Of a stretch of DNA of 64,000 bases, positions 43,251 through 55,344 are shown in pieces. The DNA comes from Mesodorylaimus sp. YZB2_4 (Eukaryota > Nematoda > Enoplea > Dorylaimida > Dorylaimidae). Location: positions 1 to 64,000 of the forward strand of contig JASANH010000691.1 in the NCBI GenBank assembly GCA_030248295.1, written 5' to 3'. A program made the translations under genes and the position numbers. The notes under the pieces are model-generated. The model had not been told where the DNA came from, did not search any database, and worked only from the letters and a program-made list of their open reading frames with translations. The stretch's first letter is position 1; each line of letters begins with the position of its first letter.

Positions 43251-44717
43251 TTTTCGTTTTTTGCTAGAAACTATAGTTTGGCCCAAAACACTTGTTCCTA
43301 CAACTGAGAGAATTGAGCGACTTGACTGTCATACACCTTCTTCCAAACCTCTTAAAACAGAAACATAGAGCGGAACGTTAACCCGCGCCCATGAAATTAC
43401 TCGTAAAGACCGCCTACAGATCGATCGACCATTTCATAGTCAGAAACTCTCACCCGTGCCTGCTCATGAAATGCGCATTTTTTTGCATATATACTCAGAT
43501 ATACAGGCGGCATGAAAAACAATAAAGCTCATTCGTAAGGATTTCTAATTCGTAAGGACTAGCTCATGCTCGAGTGGTCTTAAGTTCTATATCCTCAGAG
43601 TATTCCATCAGAAGCTGAAACTGAATACTTAGGATCCGCAAGTTTTATAAGTTATTTTTAGCTCCTATTTTCCTCAGCCCATCTTCGTGAAAGCGCGCTA
43701 AGTGAGCCTAGCCAATCAATAGCGCTGCACCTCAACCCGTTCAGTTGATGTTTCTAAGCTGCGCGCCGAAAATGAAAAAAACAGAAACACCAGAGCCAGC
43801 TACTTTCGGTAGTCAATAACTCAAGAATGATTACACCAAAAAAGTTTATTTTTCGCACGCTTTGCAAGATAGGTCAGATCCGCTGCCACGTCAATTTTTA
43901 TCAAAATCTGTTGAGTACTCGACAAGCGACGGGTTGAAAAAGCCAAAAAAGTGATTATTTTCTGGAATAACCTTTTCGAAACTAAAGCGTTCAAAAAACG
44001 AATGCCAAAAGGCAGATTCTGAAGATGCAAGCTTTCAGAAAAACTAATATTTACACCTGTACGACCTCTGGTTGTTGCTCTAGGCTGATGTTTATCCTCC
44101 TCCTCCTCCTCCTCCTCCTCCTCGTCTTCTCCCCCCTGAACAAGAAATCGCCTATCCTGGAATTCGACAATAGCCGGACGGATTTTGATAAAAATTGGCA
44201 CGATTGTAGATTCGGCCGATTCTGCTATGTGTGCAAAAAATCAAAAATTCTCGTCAAATCGTTCTCGAGTTATTAGTCGGTGAAAATGGTCCTTTAGCAT
44301 TAGGCGTCTGGTTGGCTGGTCTAAGCAGGCACTACCGTGCCTGCTGATACATACATACATACATACATACATGTATGACGCGGGACGTTTTAGCCCATAG
44401 AAGGATAACCAGTGAAGATTTTTCAAAGATTTTTGGTACACACCTTCCCCAACTAGTCCCTCATATCCATACGAAATTTCATCGGTTTCGGCCACTCGGT
44501 TCGCGTTATTGCAAAAATAAAAAACCTGGTCGGGATTTTCACCCTGCACCCATAGTATGAGTGGAGCCCGAACGGAAAGAGATCTTGCAAATTTCTTCGG
44601 TAGAATCTAGTGAAAAGTTACAGTAAGAAACGAAATTTCATCGCTTTATGACATCAGGCTGTTGAGATATCGTTGTTGGTGTGGCACATGTACTACATGG
44701 GGGACGCTACCGCGCCC
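43251..44717. other. Unassigned DNA with two microsatellites
   Basis: A CTC/TCC array at 44,095-44,123 and a CATA array at about 44,350-44,373. The minus-strand frame through the CTC array reads as poly-Glu and is not supported. Confidence 0.5.
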
Positions 44718-44990
44718 CCATGGATAGGGCAAGCTAACCACGTAGTGCACTCCATTCATTTCTTCTTAAACTGACACATGGAGGAAGCTTTCAAGTGCAC
44801 TTCATTTATACCTTCCCAGTAACTCCACTTGGGGTGAGGGGAATCTATGTTTAGCCGTGGTAGGTTAGCCCAATGTTCCAGTTCGAGAAGGATGAGTAAA
44901 ACGCTCTATGTCGTTAGCTCACCCCAATTTTAAGTTTGGGAAGATGTGAATGAGGAGCACTGGCCAATATCCCCATTTCATGGGAAGAGT
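44718..44990 (+). repeat. ~270-bp interspersed repeat, copy 1
   Basis: Inverted relative to 47,705-47,985. Shared words include AAGTGCACTTCATTTATACC, TTGGGGTGAGGGGA, GCTCACCCCAAT and GAGGAGC. It is internally slightly palindromic (GGGTGAG and CTCACCC). Confidence 0.75.
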
Positions 44991-45151
44991 ATTATATGTG
45001 TCAACCTATTTCGCTTGCTCATTCCGCGCAAGTGCATGAATATTCGTGGGCTTATTAGAGAACATTATTGCAGCCGAGTGAACAAACCCGGACATATTTA
45101 TCGAAACCAAATCTTCGAGGAAGGGTTTTAGCATCAAATACAGAAAGAACA
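44991..45151. other. Short unassigned interval
   Basis: Includes an imperfect duplication of AGAAAGAACATCAAATACAGA near 45,130-45,165. Nothing else seen. Confidence 0.3.
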
Positions 45152-45616
45152 TCAAATACAGACAGAAATCTGGAACTGGCATATGCAACCATTGTCGCAG
45201 TTACTACTAAAGCGCTCCAAACCTCTCTCCCACCGACCGTCAGGTCCATATGGCACACCGCCAAACCACTTCTTAGAGAACGCCCTTTGAGCTTGGATCT
45301 TCAAGCGTGCCTGCAGGCTCGGGTAATCAAACGTTTTCGTGTTTATCAGATGATAGCGACTGCACTCGTGCGCCTTCATTTTCTTGCGTTTCTTGCAGTA
45401 GACGTCCAAGTCTCCTGCAACCCGCTCAGTACAGACCAGAAACATGCTGGACGGCTTGTGATTAGGGCAGCGTCTATAGTCCTTCGCAAGGGTGCGCGCC
45501 TTGCGGCCAACCTCCAAGCAGGGCGGCTTGTATTCGCGCCGCTGCCGCACCCGCCATCCGTAATAAAATGGATTTTCGCTGGAACACATTTTCACGTCAT
45601 CTCCGAATTCAGACAA
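45152..45616 (-). CDS. Hypothetical Cys-containing reading frame, 154 codons
   Basis: Protein-like on the minus strand: a basic, Cys-bearing middle (RRCPNHKPSSMFLVC, VYCKKRKKMKAHEC) and a basic C-terminal part. The + strand is also open over the same interval (45,068-45,634), so openness alone does not decide the strand. Cys spacing favours the minus strand, and a short zinc-binding fold is possible. No family is recognised. Confidence 0.25.
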   Translation of the reverse strand: MSEFGDDVKMCSSENPFYYGWRVRQRREYKPPCLEVGRKARTLAKDYRRCPNHKPSSMFLVCTERVAGDLDVYCKKRKKMKAHECSRYHLINTKTFDYPSLQARLKIQAQRAFSKKWFGGVPYGPDGRWERGLERFSSNCDNGCICQFQISVCI

Positions 45617-45634
45617 ATTATGATCCGAGTATAA

Positions 45635-47198
45635 ACCTAAAAGAGAGAGACACTCTTCGACAGGAATCTAATTTTGTCTTGACACACAGTGAATAAACTT
45701 AAAAATTCAGCTCTAGTATTTGCAGTCATAAGCTAGGTGGTATGGTGGGTGCTAAGGTCCGACAGTCGACTCACAGTTCGACCCCTGGAAAAATAATCTT
45801 GGCATGCAAAGTGGCTTTACTCGAAACTCTCCTCCTAGTTAGAGATAAGTGGAGATTAGTGAAAGAATCTTCCCTGGCCTCCCGAGGGCTCCGTGCACAA
45901 CATTTTGAAGTGCACATGAGCCAAAAACTTGACCTTTCAATGAGAACACTTTTTAGCAGTTAAGTGAGTCGTACCCACTCGTATCTTTCATCTGCTGTTC
46001 CTTCAGAAAGATCTTAAGAGATAACAGGAGCAACTTATCTAGCACTGGATTTAAACATCAGAAAAATATTCTGCGAAGAACTTACTATAATTGTCCGACC
46101 AATCCTCTGACACGTCTTTCCAGCCATTTTCCTCCTCTCGCCCTTAATTGAAACGAAACAGATATCCAGAATACTATCATGGAATGACTGACACAGCAGT
46201 GAATAAAGAGGAAATCGTGGATCGTGTTTGCTTTCTCCTATTGCCTTATGCTCCGTCTAATGGTCAAACTTGTATCCGAGGGAAGCTCTCGGGAACACCT
46301 GAGATCGCCAATTTTGGGGCCAGCCTTGAGAAATTGCCAAGGTCGAGAAAGCCAATTCGAAAGCCGTCAAATTCTTAATATCACCCAAGGATCCCTTAAA
46401 TCTCAGATCGCCCAGAAATCACCTAAAAAAGGCCAGTTTAAAAGTTGCCCTTACAGTCTTTAGGTCCCTCAGATCAAGAAAATGCTCTTCTTCTAGGAGT
46501 GCTGATCGTAGCTGATAATATATGTTCCTATACTTTAACTGAACGCTTACATCTGCAGTGCAGGATTATTCTCCCTTGGCCAATGTGGACCCATGAAGGG
46601 TTGAAATTACAGATGCTGAAGTATACGCATGGCACGCCTGCTGATGAAATAGCACTTTGCAAAAGCGGACACCAATGCACATGGGATTTTTTGGGTTTAA
46701 AACATGAAAACAGGCTTGTGATTTTATTTAATACTTACGTGAACCCTATCATTTCCCGTTCACTATTATAAGTTAGTGAATTCGATCAAGACATGTGCAT
46801 AATTCTTCAATCAGCATGACAGCAAGATAACTTACTTGAAATAATCAGTTTTCCGTCCAAATCTTCTGATCTTCTCGAGCAAAACTTTCCCAGCTTTCAC
46901 GAGGGCCATTTAAACAAAGTTCGAAAAACTTTCAATCGAAGTGATCGTCGGACTGGCCGCTGATGGATATGGCTTGAAAATGATGGGTTCTCCTTCTATA
47001 TACACCACCTTTTATGGAAGAGGGCGTGGCTACATGTACAGAACCCCACATATTGCACTATTTGTCCACCCTAGTGACGCGTAGTGCTCTCACTAGGTGG
47101 CGCTCGTGGCGCAAGAGCCATGCTTTTTGCCGCCTGCAGCAGACATTTAGTGGCCACAATGCGCCAGCAGGACAATTCTGAATGATCAAGAAACTGTC
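45635..47198. other. Unassigned DNA
   Basis: Frames at 46,148-46,378 and 46,445-46,771 are unrecognised. No repeat is seen. Confidence 0.25.
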
Positions 47199-47438
47199 AT
47201 GTCATCAAAATATGCCCATCCCGTTGCTATTTTGAATGACAAGGAAAGCTACGACAACATCAAAACAGCCACTGAACAGCTCGTTGCCGAAATGCGTGAG
47301 CTCCAAGAAGATGGTCTATGGATTGAAATGCGGCATAAGAAGAAAGTCGAATTCTTGATTTGTGGCGACATGAAGTGGCAGCTTATGGCTCTCGATCTTG
47401 ATGCAGCCAACAGCACATTTAGCATTAGAATAGGGTAG
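47199..47438 (+). pseudogene. Fragment of a DNA-transposon-encoded protein
   Basis: 79 codons containing HPVAILNDKESYDNIKTA and FLICGDMKWQLMALDLDAANST. A HPIAI..KE.YxNL block followed by a GDxKF..xxLGLNxANS block is, from memory of animal genomes, shared by a family of transposon proteins in which a CPWC motif follows. The frame stops before any CPWC. It is truncated at both ends. Confidence 0.4.
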
Positions 47439-47704
47439 GCAGTGTTATTCACAACTGACTCTGGCTGCTCTCCGCCGCCTAGCCCATAATATTGCACGCC
47501 CGCAGCACATTTGGAAAAAGTAATCGAAATATAAAATGATGAACTAAGATCGTGAGTTTGAACCCTGAACACCCAGAGGTTAAAAACAATTTCTGCTGGC
47601 ACAGTGTCTTTAGCAACTATCAGCTTGTAAGAACTTAATTATGCATAGCATGCAATATGTTTGCGACTGCCCAAAATAGAAGAGCAAGCGGAATAGACTG
47701 ACAA

Positions 47705-47985
47705 ATATGATACCCCCCTCGAAATGAGGAAATCGGCCAGGGCTCCTCATTCACATCTCCTCAAACTTATAATTGGGGTGAGCTAACTACATAGAGCGTT
47801 TCACTCATCCTTCTCAAACTGAAATATTGGGCTAACCTACCAGGGCTGAACATACAGTCCCCTCACCCCAAGCGGAGTTATTGGGCAGGTATAAATGAAG
47901 TGCACTTGACAGCTTCTTCCATGTGTCAGTTTGAAAAGAAAGGAATGAAGTGCACCAAGTGGTTAGCTAGCCCTATGTTATTCTA
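47705..47985 (-). repeat. ~270-bp interspersed repeat, copy 2
   Basis: Reverse complement of 44,718-44,990 with about 15-20 percent divergence and small indels. Confidence 0.75.
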
Positions 47986-47999
47986 TATAAAGCGCTGAA

Positions 48000-50100
48000 C
48001 ACAAGAACCGCTAGGCTGTGCTTGTTTTCTAGTGTGTGGCTGGCAATGGACGTGAACCGATCGATAGCCACGCCAGCCACAACGTTTGCCATGTATTAGT
48101 CGCGAAAATGAAAGTTCAACACACACTTGGTGTACTGTGCGATGAGGCCAGCGTACGGTACTTTGAATCGACGGTGCTCAAAAATGCTTTCAAGCAAGAT
48201 GTTCCAGAGGTAATTAAGCCCTGCGTTGATTTGTAGATGCGGTGTTTTGTGTGGTGAATGAAGAGGCGTCTCTATTGTACAATTTTGAATAAAGCACAAT
48301 CAGTACGTGGTTGTCATTCTGCGGATTATTGATCAAGATGTAATTTCGTTCAACGCGCCAAATGTGTAATCGACAGATTGAACTACATTGCCCTGCGCCA
48401 ATGTCCCGTTTTTATAATTTTCGGACAACCGCGCTTGATCGTGTTGAGAAAGAATCTCAGAGTTTTTTTTCGTAGAGCTGATCGTTTGAATTATATATGT
48501 CTTTGTCATAATTGTTCATCGTCTGTATGCCTCATATGCTCTTTGATTTGCACATCGGATAACGGGAACTTTGCATTGGAGAAACTTTTTCGGCGACCCG
48601 AGCAGGTTTCTATTTTAAGCGAACTCGATTGTACATTGAATCAGCGGTCAAAAATGCTTTCATAGCTATATTATCCGCCCTTATGGCCACTCGTGAGTCG
48701 CGACAATGTCATGCTTAAAAGATAAAATACACGCGCAGGTGACACAGTTACCAAGCACATGTGCGCTTGTCGCTTTAGACAATAATGTGTTTCACGATTG
48801 TGCAGGTAACGCGACGACGAACATACGAATAATGAGATCACAGCCGCAGCAATTATTAAACGATAGGTCAAACGATGGCATGGCATCACAGATGTCGATA
48901 GATATTTGATCGTCCGTAAATAGATTGGTTGACTCAGTATGTGTCCGTAGTGTGCGTGCCCCCTGAGACAATAGTGCGTCTGCAAGACAATAAAACGGAC
49001 GCAAGATAATAGCCAGGAGCACGACAAGATTCGGCCATAGATCATATAACTAGGGAGAACTGTGCACTATGTATCGGTGCATATATTCGAATCGCGGGAT
49101 TGGATCAGCATCAGCACTATACGAGGGTATGAAGGGTACAAAGGCTGATGATACAATAGGAAAAACAATGAATAACTTATTGTGGCGCTCGTGCCGCTGA
49201 TACAATAGAAGCGAGATATGAAATACTGGTGTGGCTTTTTTTTTGGCCAACTATTGCAAAAACACTTATGTGTATCGTTTTTGGCCCAAAACAATAGTGC
49301 GTGCGCAAGACAAGGCAACAGATGCACAAAAGCGAGCGCACAACGATGACAATACGTCTGCGGAAAACTATGCGTAAGAAAACTCACGATCAGGTAAATT
49401 ATGCGATAGCGCTCATGGCAACTGAACGATAGCAACATAAATAGTCCGATTTTGGCAAGGAAAAAAGGAGCAGATGGTGGAAAAGCAAAACAGCTGTTGT
49501 ATTCAATACACTAAAAAAGGTCCATAAAATGTACCACGGCCAACTGCTTAGGAATAGAGAGCACAAACCTGCCACCAAAAACAAAAAAAAGAAAAATTTG
49601 CCCTCTCCACGAGCTTCTCTTTTCCTAAACCCTGGCATATGGTTGCATACTGCGAACAAGATGCTTTTGATAGAGTAATAAATAGGTCCACTTTCAAGTT
49701 CAAACAATTTGGAATTCAGTCTGTAAAAGTCATTGCGGGAGGCCAGACCTATCTATCGCAGCCTTAAGACCTCGATTTTCCCAATCATCTTTTTATTAGC
49801 ATACCTGCAGCTGTTTGAGGCACTTGGTAATACGCATGATAACAGAGGCAACGGGATCACCAGGAGCGACTTCGAAACTCCCACTGCATTTTTATGTTCG
49901 ATTTAACTCCAGACAAGGATGATAGCAGTCACGGTCGGAGCACAAGGAAGTATAGGCAAAAGCCAAACAAAACAGAATCCGAAAGCAAACAGTAGTGTAA
50001 AGGATCAACAAAACAAAGGTTTATAGAAGATGGGTAGGTTTCAGCTTCGCCCCCTCCCCCTTTTTTTCTGTCCTCTTTTCACACCTTCTTGCTAGCCCTT
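48000..50100. other. Unassigned DNA
   Basis: The phrase ACAATAGTGCGT with a nearby GCAAGACAA recurs near 48,967 and 49,288 (a weaker version near 48,778), suggesting an old tandem repeat. A hydrophobic minus-strand frame at 49,399-49,707 runs across A-rich DNA and is not supported. Confidence 0.3.
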
Positions 50101-50109
50101 CTGCGAAGT

Positions 50110-50406
50110 TGTTTCCGAGGCAGCTGCCTCCTCCTTCTCGCTCTGCAATTCACTCTAATCAAAGGCAACAATTGGTGGCGATTGCTGTCGATCCTCCCGC
50201 AGGGCGTGAGTGGCCGCAGGCTCTGGCCCATCTGTACTGCTCATTCTGGTGAATCGACTTAAACAGAAAACACAGTACAGCCACACTTTTGATTGAAACA
50301 TGTGCATTAACCCAAAGCGGATCGAACAGTCAAGAATGCAATTTCCACTAATCATAAGTTCGGAAAAGGGATATCTACATGGGTCCGTGTAGGTGCAACG
50401 ACTCAC
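50110..50406 (-). pseudogene. Possible exon or gene relic with acidic tail
   Basis: On the minus strand the frame ends RMSSTDGPEPAATHALRED and, past a single TAG near 50,158, continues as SELQSEKEEAAASETTSQKG to a second stop. The composition looks like a real cytoplasmic tail following a hydrophobic segment (VWLYCVFCLS). No homology is recognised; the in-frame stop suggests decay. Confidence 0.2.
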
Positions 50407-50409
50407 TGC

Positions 50410-51880
50410 GCGGTCCCTAATGTATGGACTTTACTAGACCGACGCGCAGTCACGGCAACGCCTCACTTGCCGCACACGAATATGCGACAAGAACAAAATT
50501 AACTACAAGTGAGCCGAGGACCTAGGAGGGCACTGAACACACTAGCCGATGCTTCTCGACGACTGATCTAACCTGGCCGCAATTTTAATGTTTGCACTGT
50601 CCCAAAACCAGCACAAGTTGCACTAGCTGATTAAGACTGATCTTTTCTGGAATAAAAAGTCGTATTTGATTGTTCTTTTTCACACAAATTTAACACCATG
50701 CAATTTTAAACCCCACAAATTTAAAATTTTTGTGCACAGAATTTAATGACAAGATGGTCAGCCCTTTGATCAGATCTGTTTCAGCAAATCCATCGAAAAG
50801 AACAGAAGCCATGGTACTTGCATCTTCTTTCTTCAAATCTGTTTCTGCAAATCCATTGAATTATTATCCAATCAAATTATTTTTTTAACGACATTTCCTT
50901 TTCGTGTTTTTTCACTAGTACACGCATTTCCACAATAAGCGGTTTTAATAAAACATAAAAATACATGTGACCTAGTCCAAAATTGGAGGATTAATACACA
51001 ACGAGGTTTTTAAACGCTCAGAATCGACTTATGTGGTTTTTTGGCAAAGATATGTTCACCGACAGACATGCAGCAGCTAGAAAACTTTTATACCTTCATA
51101 CGCTAGGAATCTTGCCTCACAAATGACAATCGAAACTTAATCCCAAAGGACTTACGAAAACAGGCGGCAGAGGAGGAAAAGATTCTTTTTGTTTGTGTTT
51201 GAGCCACTGACAGCTGTGTTTCTTTTATTGGTATAGGCGCCGATATCTCTTTGTAGCTTTCGCCAAAGTGAGCCCACGTGCTTGCAATTACCTTCAAAGA
51301 AAAGCACCTCTGAATTTTAGCGATTCCCTGTACGAATACCAATAACAAGTGCGGCGAACTTTGCTCTACTACACATATTTCATTGAGAAGGCAAGTGACG
51401 ACTAGGAAACACATTTGACAATGCTGTTGTGAATGCGCCTGAGAAGTATGATTTGGCAACATTGAGCTTACGATTAGTGATTTATGTCCAGAGGGGGCCT
51501 TTGGTCCACAGAAAAGTACAGCAAACGCCTACTCCTGCCCTTAGAATATTTAAAGTCGGTCAAAACGAAGCGGATTAGCGACGACTGAACAAGGTCATAT
51601 AATTGGTTGGGGACAATTGTCAGCGAAAAGCCAGGCGGGACTGGCATCTAGGTCGAGTGACAAGCAAAATCGAGGCCGACATAGATAGTTTAGCGAAGCC
51701 TATTCCGAGCGTAGTGAGCCTGGATAGAGCAGGCTGCTGACAGAATAATCTCGCCACCTAGCATTGACCTCACGACCAGCGCGTGGCGACCACGTGCGGT
51801 TGGAAGATGGCACAGGACCACTCTGAATGGAGGAAGACTGGCGACCAGGGGCGCTCAAGAGAGAAGTAGGTGCTTAATGG
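50410..51880. other. Unassigned DNA upstream of the LTR-element relic
   Basis: The minus-strand 119-codon frame at 51,103-51,462 is unrecognised. Near 51,836-51,860 the phrase TGGCGACCAGGGGCG resembles a primer-binding site, so a degenerate 5' LTR may end here, but no match to the candidate 3' LTR was found. Confidence 0.25.
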
Positions 51881-51909
51881 TCAATAAATTCGGTCGATGG
51901 CGAATAGTT

Positions 51910-52534
51910 CAAGAATAGTCTTCAATGCCTTCCTGAACCATCGGCGAAGACAGCTCGGAAGGTTTACACCGAATGGTGCACCATGTGCGACAAAGATGCC
52001 AACAAGTTGTATTTCGATCTTTACAAGTTGAGCCAGCACGCCAGTTGTGCTTATTGCGAGACCTAAATGCGCGAAGACGAACACGCTCGGCATGAAAGAC
52101 AAAAACGTTTTGATAGCACGATAAAACGCTATAAGTGGCAGCAAATCTTGTTTCCGTTATCAATGTGACTTTTTGGTTGAATGGTTGACGCGGCAGCTTT
52201 GAACGCTTCTGTTGCTTACCGAAAGTGCAATGCGGGTGCAGCGTCAAAACGATTGAAGCAGGCCCGCCGAGCATTTATCATCGCTTTGGCCAATGCGCTG
52301 CACAGAGCCCAGCGTGGCAGGCGTGAACAAACCAACCAATGGTACTCGGAGGGATTCAGAAAGCTGCACAAGCAGGAAGAACGGATTTTTGAACGTTCTA
52401 TACAAAAGCAAAATCAGGCAATAGAATCGTTCTTAAAGAAAATAGAATTAGATGAACGGCAGCGATGCTATGCTTGTCAACGCATGGATCCAAGAGATAC
52501 CAAAAACTCACTATACCTGACTTTGCCAAAATAA
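51910..52534 (+). pseudogene. Gag-like or unassigned retroelement reading frames
   Basis: A short frame ending at 52,067 has WCTMC and, 23 residues on, CAYC, a CxxC-x23-CxxC zinc-type pair. A second frame (52,181-52,534, 117 codons) is strongly helical and basic (RRAFIIALANALHRAQRGRR), then coiled-coil-like, ending with CYAC. The position just upstream of the gag-like and envelope-like parts suggests the same LTR element, but the family is not recognised. Confidence 0.35.
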
Positions 52535-53008
52535 CATTTTTCTAGCAACTTGTAATGGTTGCACCATGGATTCGGATTCTAATTGATTGGTGGGATATAT
52601 TGTCCACATTTTGCCGACCTTGGCTAGTATTCAAATCCAGAGATTACTACGCGCTGTGCTGCGTTGTCTTTTGAGGTTCCGTCAGTCAGTCTGTCAGGTG
52701 TTTGTCCTTTGCGGCTGCTAGAAGTGAAGTCTCATGAGAGAGTCTTTCGTTGGTTATCGCACGACGCCTAGGTTAATACAATATGGCTCGATTAACTGGC
52801 TTTTCTTTATACGCCTCAGTCACATATTTGCGGACAGACCTGGCCACCATTTTGGCGAAAGTATGCAACATGGCCAGCGAAACTTTGACGAATTTGAGCG
52901 AAGCGGAATGGACTCTTAGAAAACCCAAGCGGCACCAATTCGCCTCAAAAACGAACAACAGTGGCAAAAAACTTTTTCCGTAAAAACGGAAATATTGATT
53001 CGTGAAGA
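52535..53008. other. Interval before the spliced gag-like gene
   Basis: A 66-codon + strand frame (52,783-52,983) is unrecognised, with a basic C-terminus. Confidence 0.25.
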
Positions 53009-53009
53009 A

Positions 53010-53582
53010 CGAGATGGAGGTAACTTGGTCTAGCCAATCGCCACCTGCTGATCAGTACCCGAAATTCAGAGCCATTCGATCCGCTTCCAGTCATACAGCA
53101 TTGGCCACACGACGACAAGATCATTTAGAGCTGTTTTTGTCTTTCATCAATGAGGTTATGATTGGTGAGTGAGTAAATTTCTGGCTTTCTTGAAAGTACG
53201 TATCAGATAGAGGTCATTTTTAGAATCATCCGATGCACCAATATCGAGGCGAAACGAATCATCAGGAAAAAGAGCTGAGACCAACCCAGCCGCTTTCGCG
53301 GATAAGACGACTTATGTTGCGAAGGACCCAGATATGACGAATTTCCTGACTACATTTTTAGAACTGTTGCAGGTCAGCGACAGGGCACGAAATATGCAGC
53401 GAGATCTGGACCACACACGCAATCGCAGTCGCAGTCGCCCAGCGGGACGCTCTAGCGACTGTAGCCACACTGGACCAATATGCACGTATTGTCGAGATCA
53501 CAGATTCGTGTACAACAACTACTACGACATTGATTGCGGTCGGGAACGACGCGAAAGTTCTGGCACACCAGACACAATTTGA
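53010..53582 (+). CDS. Two-exon gag-like protein of the LTR element
   Basis: Exon 1 runs from ATG at about 53,010 to 53,164. A 58-nt GT..AG intron follows (donor GATTG then GTGAGT, acceptor TTTTTAG). Exon 2 runs to the stop near 53,580. The phase is 1 at the junction, and the joined frame has no stops. The first part is helical (HLELFLSFINEVM). The C-terminal part is an Arg/Ser-rich nucleic-acid-binding stretch (RNRSRSRPAGRSS) followed by CTYC..C, a zinc-knuckle-like pattern. This fits a small Gag or nucleocapsid protein ending just before the envelope-like frame. It appears intact. Assignment is by composition and position. Confidence 0.4.
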
Positions 53583-53600
53583 CTCACTTTGACCTATAAT

Positions 53601-54530
53601 ATGCGGTATTGGCTTCTGTTGATATTCATGGGCCTGTGGGTCTGCCCTACCATGACCGAGACATACTACATCTGTAGAGAAGGCACGAGAGGGTTTGCTG
53701 TGGAAATACCTACTTCCTTAATGTGCATGATCCCAGACAATTTTACCACTCGATCACACGAGGTCATACTTGAAGTATGGACTCTGAAGCCAGATCCTGT
53801 CCGTACAGAGGCAGCACAATGTTTATTGCATACCCGAACTGTCTATACTCCCGTGGGATTTCTGGGCTCCAAGAGTGTTCTATTTGACGAAACCATACAC
53901 ATACCTGTCTCTGAGGCAGACTGCCGAACAGCGTGGGTAAACCATACTTAACATGACCGCCCCTAGTGCAGATACAGGAAGGTGTCTGGTCTAGCAATAA
54001 TACCTTTGACCCGCCTTTTGAATGGTGCTGCTACACTCATGTTTACACCACGGGTAATTTCCTCTTAGAGCTCGGCTCAGTGGCGGCACCTGACCAAACC
54101 ACGCAAATATCAGATCTCGGAGACGCATCTGAATGCGTCAGGGAAAATCACTGCACCTCGCATGAACCGATTGTAATTTGGGACAATGACGAAATTGCTA
54201 TAGATTGCTGGTTAATGCCTAAGGGTATTTATAATACCACAATACGGGATCAATTTGTTGCAATTGACGCTTTGCAAAGCGCTTCGACCTTGACGAGTGA
54301 ATTACACATATGCGGAATAAATTTGCACCAAACGAAGCAAGGTATCTTCCCGAGGCTGCCGCACGATCAGGGATCCCTCCCAACTTACGACGAGCAGAGC
54401 AACACACTTACGCACAAATTACATACATCAGATATAGACGGTTCTGTGTATCAAAATGATCCCGTCAATGGAAAGTTGCAGTATCTTGAACTGACACTGC
54501 TGCAAATGAGTCAGTCGCTATTCTGTAACG
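53601..54530 (+). pseudogene. Envelope-like glycoprotein relic
   Basis: ATG at 53,601 opens with a clear signal peptide of about 19 residues (Arg, then a Leu-rich core). A Cys-containing ectodomain with N-glycosylation sites (NFT, NHT) follows. The frame stops at about 53,951. It resumes from about 53,969 with two adjacent Cys and further glycosylation sites (NNT, NTT). The 30-odd nt between can be read as a very short GT..AG intron or as a lesion. No fusion peptide or membrane anchor is recognised before the frame passes into integrase sequence at about 54,530. The type of glycoprotein is unassigned. Confidence 0.45.
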
Positions 54531-54534
54531 TGTG

Positions 54535-54840
54535 GCTTCAACTGTGCCACTTGGTTCAGGAGAATGTAGAGAAGGCACAGGAGCGGCAGAAGCTACAGTA
54601 CGACAAACGCGTAATCGATCATACATACACGCCAGGCGACAGCGTGTTGGTAAGGAGTCCATTGCATGAATAGGGAATAAACAAAGTGAACCAAGTACCT
54701 TGGCTGGTACAAAAAGTGGTCGAGGACGGGAATGGTGTGGACCTGTTGGTCAGGTCTCCAAAGGAGTCGCAAGCGGAAGCGCGATGGGTGCACATCAATC
54801 GTACAAAGCCCGCACCATCGACCTCGGACAAGCAAGGGCA
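54535..54840 (+). pseudogene. Gypsy-type integrase C-terminal domain
   Basis: Encodes ENVEKAQERQKLQYDKR and TPGDSVLVRSPLHE, then after a stop PWLVQKVVED and ARWVHINRTKPAPS, the standard end of Gypsy (Ty3-type) integrases. The core domain is missing. The preceding sequence in the same frame is envelope-like, which reverses the usual pol-then-env order. Confidence 0.75.
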
Positions 54841-54961
54841 GTTCACGCAGACTGCAAGGTCGTTTGAGAAAGAAAGTGTAAAAATGCCCACCCTGCAGCC
54901 CGGTTACAATTTGGTCACGCAAGTTTCAATTCGTGGATCAGGACAAGGGACCGGCGGCTAC

Positions 54962-55344
54962 TGTCACGGGGACGAGACAACCGCCAGGCAGGAGAATGTA
55001 ATGGAGGATGTGAAGATAAGAAAACAGGCGTGTGTGTGTTTGGGCGGAGGGGCGTTGATTGTTTAGCCTCTCTTGTCCATCTTTGTGTGTATTTATCCTT
55101 TAGATACGGAGTGGTCTTTGATTGACCGTTCGGCTAGAATGTGCGTACAGGTTTGGTGTTGACTGTACGGATGTACTTAAGTGCTATTGTTTTGCTGCGC
55201 CCATATAAGGAATGTTTTTAGGTGATTTGGGGGCTTTTTTGGGTGATGCTCTGGCTGAGAGCGGACGAATAAACGGACTTCAGGGGACGTTCTTCTTGGT
55301 CTTTTTCCGTAGCGGCCCTTGCTTGACAAAGATAGGCATTACAC
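54962..55344 (+). repeat. Candidate 3' LTR
   Basis: Begins TGTCACGGGGACGAGAC shortly after the integrase end and could end at GGCATTACA. It contains TATA-like CCATATAAGG at about 55,201 and AATAAA at about 55,268 within a typical R-region setting. No second LTR copy is visible in the window, so both ends are provisional. Confidence 0.4.

Noticed and set aside
44025-44201. Poly-Glu or poly-Leu coding frames.
   Set aside because: Translation of a CTC/TCC microsatellite.
49399-49707. Hydrophobic 102-codon minus-strand frame resembling a membrane protein.
   Set aside because: Runs through A-rich DNA whose complement encodes Phe/Leu; no conserved features.
51480-51860. 5' LTR of the envelope-containing element.
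   Set aside because: A primer-site-like phrase is present but there is no sequence match to the candidate 3' LTR at 54,962-55,344.
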